Of a stretch of 64,000 bases of DNA, positions 61,301-64,000 are shown one piece after another. Under the pieces are notes generated by a model. It did not search any database, was not told where the DNA came from, and was given only the letters and a program-made list of their open reading frames with translations. Position 1 is the stretch's first letter; each line of letters starts with the position of its first letter. This stretch comes from Mustela lutreola (taxonomy: Eukaryota; Chordata; Mammalia; Carnivora; Mustelidae): contig NC_081291.1 in NCBI RefSeq assembly GCF_030435805.1, positions 10,191,001 through 10,255,000 on the forward strand. The letters run 5' to 3'. Made by a program: the position numbers and the translations under genes.

Positions 61301-63445
61301 CTCAGATCTCTGAGTTTGAACTTGGAATGACTCTATTGGTTCTCCTCGATCTCTAGCTTGTTCACTGCAGATCTTGGGACATGTCAGCCTCCATGATTGC
61401 ATAACTGAATTCCTTATAACAAATCTCTTTTATCGATGTCTCTTGTTGGTTCTTTCTCTGGAGAACCCTAATACAGAGGGTTGTGTCATTTTGCCCATGT
61501 TACTTGTCACTGTGATGCTGTGATTTGAACCTCTTCTGACCTCCGTAGAAGAACATGGGGAAATGGATATAAACTCATATGGAAGGGTTTAGGGAGACCG
61601 ACCGGTGGGATGTGAAACCTGGATTGAGTCTTGAGCAGAGAAGGGTAGAAGAAAGCCAGCCAGGAGAGGAACTGGGAACAGAGTTGCAGGCAGAGAGAAC
61701 AGCATGTACTTGGAGGCCTGGAGCTTGGAGGGCAAGATATGAATGGTCCCTCTGGAGTAGAGCAGGGTGGGGGTGGGGAATAGGGAGAGGAAAGGATGAG
61801 CCCATTCTGCTAGACTCTAGGTTCTCAGAGACACTGGTCATTCTCTCTGTTAACATTCAGAGTCAGTTTACAGACACGAAGCGATTACTACCTAACAGGC
61901 ACTTCTTTTTTCATTTAATTCAATTTTGTTTAAATTCAATTAATTAGCATATAGTGTATTATTAGTTTCAGAGGTGGAATTTAATGATTCATCAGTTGCA
62001 TACAACACCCAGTGCTCATTACATCATGTGCTGTCCTTAATGCCTATCACCCGGTTACCCCATCCCTCATTCCCCTCCTGTCCAGCAAACATTGGTTTGT
62101 TTCCTGTGGCTGAGAGTCTCTTATGGTTTGCCTTCCTTTCTGATTTTGTCCTCTTTCTCCCCTCCCTTCTTCTACGCTCCTCTGTTTTAAAAGGCACTTT
62201 CTTTTTTTAAAAGATTTTATTTATTTATTTGACAGACAAAGATCACAAGTAGTCAGCGAGGCAGGCAGAGAGAGAAGAAGAAGCAGGCTCCCTGCTGAGC
62301 AGAGAGCCCGATGCGGGGCTTGATGCCAGGACCCTGGGATCATGACCTGAGCCGAAGGCAGAGGCTTTAACCCACTGAGCCACCCAGGCGCCCCTAAAAG
62401 GAACTTTCTTGGTCTGTCTTTTTAAACTGCCTATCATATCCATTCCCCTTCCCCCTCCTTTTACTAATTGAATGAATTCCTTAGATTTTATCTGGACCAC
62501 GTTCCCCATATACAGACCACACTGTCCCAGCTTCCCTGGCATTCAGTTTTGGCTGTGATACCTGCAACTTCTGGGTTGTTGCTTTAAGACATATCTCCAA
62601 GGAAATTATTACAACTTCATTAGCATGTAATCGAGTGAGTAGATGTATCCCTTTTCTCCACTCCCCCTCTTCACTTTGTGCTCTAGACAGATTGCCCTGG
62701 ACTCATCTCCCCTCTACCAACTGGTACAAATGCCACATTGCAGCAGCCCAGTTTTGGTCATGTCATTGAGGACAAGATGCCAGGAGATGGTGGAGCAGAA
62801 GTTTGCAAAGAATGTGGGTACCCTTAATGGCCTCATGGAGCAGAGTCCTTTCACCAGCATGGACTGTTAACTCAGAAAGTAATAAAGATCCATCTTTTTA
62901 AAGCTATTGGATATTTGGGTCTCTTTGCTGTAGATCAGCATACCCTAATATAATTTCACTTAGACTGTCTTTCTTGATCTGGGATCAGTCCTATCTTTAG
63001 GGGGCAGTATACACACATGTGTGTACATGTGCACACACACACATTCGTATGTACATACACACTCTATCGCTACTATGAGATATATAGCAATATACATATA
63101 GTGATAAATAAGGTGAGATACATTTGTATATTTCACAGTTATACATAATATAAATTATATGTTGCAGAGTATTATTGTGTTATAACTAATTTCTATTATA
63201 TTATAATTAAAAACTATTATATTAGGCTATGTTATATACCATAACATAGAATGCATAATATATATGACATATCACACACTTATGGTACACAGATGATATA
63301 CAATATATAGTAGACATATAATATATAGTATCCACATCCACTTGCTAATTTTGGGCTTTGTAAACATTTGTTACCTGGCTGGGCTCAAGGGCTGGGCTTG
63401 TGCTCACATCCTTCATGGCTTTGGTTGTCGCTGAGGAAGTGGCTT
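35640..63445 (-). CDS. ADGRE3: ADGRE3 (EMR3), adhesion GPCR, twelve 3' exons (signal peptide and EGF exons outside window)
   Basis: Minus-strand exons: 63445-63375, 58090-57907, 55024-54905, 49373-49189, 46538-46371, 43302-43105, 42827-42592, 41889-41823, 41604-41513, 39754-39586, 38300-38205 and a probable last exon 35666-35640. All joins keep frame, about 536 residues. In order: Ser/Thr-rich stalk ([12 protein letters not shown]), GAIN region ([46 protein letters not shown]), GPS (CVYWKSTG ... HLS at the cleavage site), then seven membrane helices: [88 protein letters not shown] and [19 protein letters not shown]. The tail [12 protein letters not shown] ... DSKPSE points to ADGRE3 rather than ADGRE2 or ADGRE5. 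It is a self-cleaving surface receptor of myeloid cells. Odd points: one GPS cysteine is serine, about four residues are missing after TM7, and the last acceptor is ambiguous. Confidence 0.93.
36945..37010 (+). repeat. L1 3'-end fragment
   Basis: Gcatcaaaaactaatgatgt, then actacacagtggctaactga. Same tail as at 5776-6050. The intron DNA around it, 35800-36940 and 37010-38200, shows nothing else that I can name. Confidence 0.6.
38425..38870 (+). repeat. L1 3'-end fragment, sense
   Basis: Aggaatattatttatggagc, acaacatagatgaaccttga and gctgagtgaaagaagccagg are the end of L1 ORF2 and the start of the 3' UTR. Confidence 0.7.
38880..39345 (+). repeat. MaLR/ERVL-type LTR relic, family not resolved
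   Basis: Ends with gttttggctccggagatttt and cgtttgttacccagcaatag, an ending shared by many old mammalian LTRs. Left border uncertain. Confidence 0.45.
39845..40000. repeat. MIR relic in ADGRE3 intron
   Basis: Ctgtctgggtttaaatccaa, gtgaacttgggcaagttagt and actcagttccctcatcttta. Confidence 0.75.
40615..40900 (-). repeat. L1 3' UTR fragment, antisense
   Basis: Tataacagtattcattgttt, gcaccacacccagtgctcca and tctctaatacccaccacctg, the C-rich carnivore L1 3' UTR. Near-identical wording recurs at 63560-63810 and, reversed, at 48740-48925. Confidence 0.78.
40985..41350 (+). repeat. Old MaLR/ERVL-type LTR relic
   Basis: Cattttctggcctgccttga, then aaatgaaataaacttctatt and ttagcctgtactacagctaa. A similar, more worn copy may lie at 62480-62945. 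Confidence 0.45.
42241..42427 (-). mobile_element. CAN-SINE in ADGRE3 intron
   Basis: From taaagattgtatttatttat to ctgagccacccaggcaccc, flanked by aaccttccacac on both sides. Confidence 0.9.
43440..43690 (-). repeat. Old L1 3'-end relic, antisense
   Basis: Agctttattgagggatacct, gatgaatttggacataggca and ttttaggtgcacaactctgt. Confidence 0.55.
43700..44230 (+). repeat. Ancient repeat, unassigned family A, copy 3
   Basis: Ends caaagaaactacttgccctc, ttttgtctcaggatctgcct, gatcccaaaccaagaca. The left border is a guess. Confidence 0.35.
44400..45110. repeat. Several L1 fragments in both directions
   Basis: 44400-44640 is an old L1 3' end. 44840-44985 (gatatacagtgcaatcttgg, cttaatacccatcacccatc) is antisense L1 3' UTR. 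44990-45110 (caatgggaaacaacctagat, aggaatatcatatggcaatg) is sense L1 ORF2 end. Confidence 0.6.
45775..46110 (-). repeat. Old L1 3'-end relic, antisense
   Basis: Caattcagtggcatttgata, catcaccccaaaatacaatc and attgagtacgatgttttcga. A related copy lies at 60030-60660. Confidence 0.65.
46238..46320 (+). mobile_element. Nearly pure poly(A) retro-insertion with a perfect 17 bp target-site duplication
   Basis: The 17 bases aaaagagtacttatcca at 46238-46254 return at 46304-46320. Between them stand only ttgtgtat and about 41 A residues. The left flank ttctttt/aaaa is the ideal L1 endonuclease cleavage site. It lies about 50 bases inside the intron after the ADGRE3 GPS exon. Confidence 0.9.
46416..46418 (-). 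other. ADGRE3: GPS codon changed from Cys to Ser in ADGRE3
   Basis: The GPS end reads [15 protein letters not shown]. The family pattern is CxCxHL[S/T], so the second Cys is Ser here (TCC at 46418-46416). The residues at the cleavage point, His-Leu-Ser, are intact. Confidence 0.85.
47245..47740 (-). repeat. L1 3'-end relic, antisense
   Basis: Gtccatcaccttatgtagtt, caagtatgcaatatagtatt and taataccctcaagattcgtc. Confidence 0.65.
47945..48400. repeat. hAT-type MITE-like relic split by a SINE
   Basis: Ccatgtgagctacttgtgta and tctgctagccacattaagaa resemble the element at 21714. The SINE at 48144-48334 cuts it. Confidence 0.4.
48144..48334 (+). mobile_element. CAN-SINE in ADGRE3 intron
   Basis: From ggggtgcctgggtggctcag to a long A run and atctttaagg. 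Flanks aaaacactatcttt and aaaacacgctatctttt form a slightly worn target-site duplication. Confidence 0.9.
48424..48628 (-). mobile_element. CAN-SINE, antisense
   Basis: From caaagattttatttatttaa to gagccacccaggtgcccc. Confidence 0.88.
48629..48737 (-). repeat. CAN-SINE short variant, antisense
   Basis: Aaaagattttattttattta, cctctacacccaatatgggg and ttgagccagtgaggcacccc. Confidence 0.75.
48738..48930 (+). repeat. L1 3' UTR fragment, sense
   Basis: Gtgagcgactgtggactctg, gggtgaaccaggtgatgggt and gagcactgggtgtggtgcat. Reverse partner of 40615-40900. Confidence 0.75.
50123..50309 (-). mobile_element. CAN-SINE, antisense, young
   Basis: From aagattttatttatttattt to gagccacccaggtgcccc. T-rich repeats (caacttttttttttt) flank both sides. 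Confidence 0.9.
50335..50860 (+). repeat. L2-like LINE relic
   Basis: Gaatacctactcaggtccag, ttggggatacagtgcgggga and gagcttactttctggtgcag. Same class as 3015-3800. Confidence 0.5.
50868..51043 (-). repeat. CAN-SINE relic, antisense, old
   Basis: A C run, then gagaatcttgagcaggtcca, accctgagatcctgacctga and gctgagccccccaggtaccc. Confidence 0.7.
51166..51544 (+). repeat. MLT1-like LTR relic, sense
   Basis: Gtgttatgggctaaattgtg, gagaatgtgactgtgtttga, gaccatgtgaagacacggaa and agcttccagaactgtaagaa follow the MLT1 consensus (ERVL-MaLR). The 3' end is cut by a SINE at 51546. Confidence 0.75.
51546..51742 (+). mobile_element. CAN-SINE inside an MLT1-like LTR
   Basis: From ggggtgcctggtggctcagt to gtaaataaaaaatcttaaaa. 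Confidence 0.88.
51743..52479. other. ADGRE3 intron DNA without recognised features
   Basis: AT-rich to about 51900, then unassigned DNA with no usable exon. Confidence 0.35.
52480..52740 (+). repeat. MER5A-like hAT relic, sense
   Basis: Gcagttctcatggggttggg, tctgcccccgttgggaacat and gggcaatgtctagatgcatt. Confidence 0.7.
52780..53150 (+). repeat. L2-like LINE relic
   Basis: Gtgggggagacaaggacatg, gaggcttcacagaggaggtg and gcattcctggcagaggaaca. Confidence 0.5.
53215..54105. other. ADGRE3 intron DNA, unassigned
   Basis: No exon and no family I can name. It may hold an old transposon relic (about 53560-54060). Confidence 0.3.
54106..54690 (+). repeat. Ancient repeat, unassigned family A, copy 4, split by an LTR
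   Basis: Left part 54106-54166 and right part 54593-54690 (gctttctggaataaccccca, aataaactccttacaattct) belong together. The LTR at 54167-54592 sits between them with a 5 bp duplication. Confidence 0.45.
54167..54592 (+). repeat. ERVL/MaLR-type solo LTR fossil with intact 5 bp duplication
   Basis: It starts tgggatggttaattttatgt and ends ggagaaccctgactaataca, 426 bp. cctac flanks it at 54162-54166 and 54593-54597. Same family as 60956-61475. Five-base duplications are usual for ERVL-type elements. Old; subfamily not resolved. Confidence 0.7.
55250..55455 (-). mobile_element. CAN-SINE, antisense, older
   Basis: From ttaaaaaattttaaatttat to gagccatcaaggggcccc. It lies 230 bases upstream (in gene sense) of the exon at 55024. 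Confidence 0.82.
56037..56227 (+). mobile_element. CAN-SINE in ADGRE3 intron
   Basis: From ggggcacctgggtgactcag to aaataaaatctttaaaaaa, flanked by aaaaatttata and aaaaaatttat. Confidence 0.9.
56866..57048 (-). mobile_element. CAN-SINE, antisense, young
   Basis: From aaaaatattttatttattta to gagccacccaggcgcccc, flanked by tatttttatttttta. Confidence 0.92.
57344..57540 (-). mobile_element. CAN-SINE, antisense
   Basis: From aaaaattttatttgtttatt to caagccacccaggcact. Confidence 0.87.
57580..57800 (-). repeat. L1 3'-end relic next to an ADGRE3 exon, antisense
   Basis: Gatgagttttattgagtgta, catgtctctcatccccaaca and ttcctcctcccatcactata. Confidence 0.5.
58160..58335 (+). repeat. MIR relic in ADGRE3 intron
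   Basis: Gagccagaggacctggtttc, ttgaccagctgtgcgaactt and ctctgtgcttcagtttaccc. Nearly the whole MIR. Confidence 0.8.
58438..58662 (+). repeat. MER5A-like hAT relic, near full length
   Basis: Ccagtggttctcctttaggg at the left end, gggacatttggtaatgtctg, tgggggccagggatgccgct and aatggtgccaaagctgagaa at the right. Confidence 0.8.
59115..59310. repeat. L1 3'-end fragments
   Basis: Ctcatcacagcaagtgcact is antisense 3' UTR wording; accttaaactcatataacac and gttaactaactggagttaaa are sense wording. Probably an inverted or rearranged L1 end. 59310-60030 shows no further feature. Confidence 0.5.
60030..60660 (-). repeat. Old L1 3'-end relic, antisense
   Basis: Gttaattgaggtaaatgtca, gtttatctatgtagtaacat, tgatggacatttgggctgtt and gctgctatgaacacaggctt. 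Confidence 0.7.
60820..61500. repeat. MIR relic split by an LTR
   Basis: Left part ends acagatgagtaaattagtct and right part starts gggttgtgtcattttgccca, with the LTR at 60956-61475 between. Confidence 0.5.
60956..61475 (+). repeat. ERVL/MaLR-type solo LTR fossil
   Basis: It starts tgtgatggtgaattttatgt and ends ggagaaccctaataca. It shares both ends and the middle (cagatcttgggacatgtcag) with the family of 54167-54592. The flanks read cagag on both sides if the last CA is counted in the duplication. It holds a T/G-rich insertion at about 61231-61268. Confidence 0.65.
61910..62200 (-). repeat. L1 3' UTR fragment, antisense
   Basis: Tagcatatagtgtattatta, gtttcagaggtggaatttaa and gctgtccttaatgcctatca. 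Confidence 0.75.
62206..62394 (-). mobile_element. CAN-SINE, antisense, young
   Basis: From aaaagattttatttatttat to gagccacccaggcgcccc. Flanks taaaaggcactttctt and taaaaggaactttctt. Confidence 0.93.
62480..62945 (+). repeat. Probable old LTR-type relic
   Basis: Cagcttccctggcattcagt, atggactgttaactcagaaa, gtaataaagatccatctttt and ttgggtctctttgctgtaga suggest the class seen at 40985-41350. Weak. Confidence 0.3.
62990..63340. repeat. AT-rich, TA/CA low-complexity DNA
   Basis: Tandem tata/acac words without a clear unit, upstream (in genome order) of the ADGRE3 exon at 63375-63445. Confidence 0.7.
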
Positions 63446-63559
63446 CTGTAAAAAAAAAACATCAAAGGAAGTTACTGTTGGAACCGAGAGTAAAAGGGTG
63501 GAGAGGTGGACAGAAAGGTGAATAGAAGGGCTGATCTCATACTCTATTTTATTTTTTCT

Positions 63560-63990
63560 AATTTAATTTTAATTTTTCAGTGTTCCAAGTTTCATTGTTT
63601 ATGCACCACACCCAGTGCTCCATGCAATACATGCCCTCCTTAATACCCACCACCAGGCTCACCCATCCCCTCACCCCCCCACCCCTCCAAAACCCTCAGA
63701 GGGTTGTTTCTCAGAGTCCACAGTCTCTCATGCTTCATCTCCCCCTCTGGTTTCCCCTAATTCACTTCTCTTTTCCTTCTCCTAATGTCCTCTGTGTTAT
63801 TTCTTATGTTCCACAGGTAAGTGAAACCATTTTTTAATTAACAAAATTTTAATTTATTAATTAAAAAAATTCCAGAATCATTAACACACAGCATTATATT
63901 AGTTTTAGGTGTCCGATATAGTGATGCAACAGTTCTGTACATTCCTTGGTGCTCATCAACATCACCTGTCCCACCCATTCCTCCCCCCGC
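63560..63990 (-). repeat. L1 3' UTR fragments, antisense
   Basis: Gttccaagtttcattgttta, tgcaccacacccagtgctcc and ccttaatacccaccaccagg, then a second piece from about 63860 (cacacagcattatattagtt, ccttggtgctcatcaacatc). Confidence 0.75.
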
Positions 63991-64000
63991 CTCCCCTCGG

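Noticed and set aside
1-64000. tRNA genes, CRISPR-like arrays, operons
   Set aside because: The tRNA-like signals are SINE heads (promoter-derived parts of the repeat). Regular spacing is seen only in microsatellites and in the 119 bp array. The window is a vertebrate genome.

Overview
The window is nuclear DNA of a carnivoran mammal. The main evidence is about 32 copies or fragments of the tRNA-derived carnivore SINE (CAN-SINE / SINEC). Their head reads gcgcctgggtggctcag on one strand or ctgagccacccaggcgcccc on the other, and they end in a taaataaaatctt tail. The young copies carry heads and tails I associate with caniform, probably musteloid, carnivores; the species call is an inference. 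Gene order also matches human 19p13.12: TECR, NDUFB7, CLEC17A, ADGRE3.

Layout. (1) 1-1015: the last five exons of TECR (+). (2) 1110-5420: all of NDUFB7 (-), three coding exons, 137 codons, convergent with TECR and with a CpG-rich ETS-site promoter near 5360-5560. (3) 5.6-18.2 kb: intergenic, made of SINEs, L1 and L2 pieces, two solo LTR fossils, a roughly 700 bp AT expansion inside a SINE and a diverged 119 bp tandem array. (4) 18273-27432: CLEC17A (+, prolectin), twelve coding exons that join in frame to 317 codons, with a mannose-type C-type lectin domain. (5) 27.4-35.5 kb: intergenic, filled with MaLR-type LTR relics, SINEs and hAT relics. (6) 35640 to beyond 63445: ADGRE3 (-), twelve exons from the mucin-like stalk to the C-terminus. 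The signal peptide and EGF exons lie past the right edge.

Function. TECR completes each round of very-long-chain fatty-acid elongation in the ER. NDUFB7 is an accessory subunit of respiratory complex I. CLEC17A and ADGRE3 are immune-cell surface proteins: a B-cell lectin with a signalling tail, and a myeloid adhesion GPCR. The four genes are linked by conserved synteny and are not a functional unit.

No new biological system is evident. The strongest leads are at gene level: a GC-AG intron in CLEC17A; a single cytoplasmic signalling repeat there whose tyrosine motif reads YENM; loss of a GPS cysteine in ADGRE3, a four-residue loss after its TM7 and an ambiguous last-exon acceptor; a nearly pure poly(A) retro-insertion with a perfect 17 bp target-site duplication; and an unexplained 575-codon open frame antisense to NDUFB7. 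Comparisons with human proteins come from memory of the families, not from a search.
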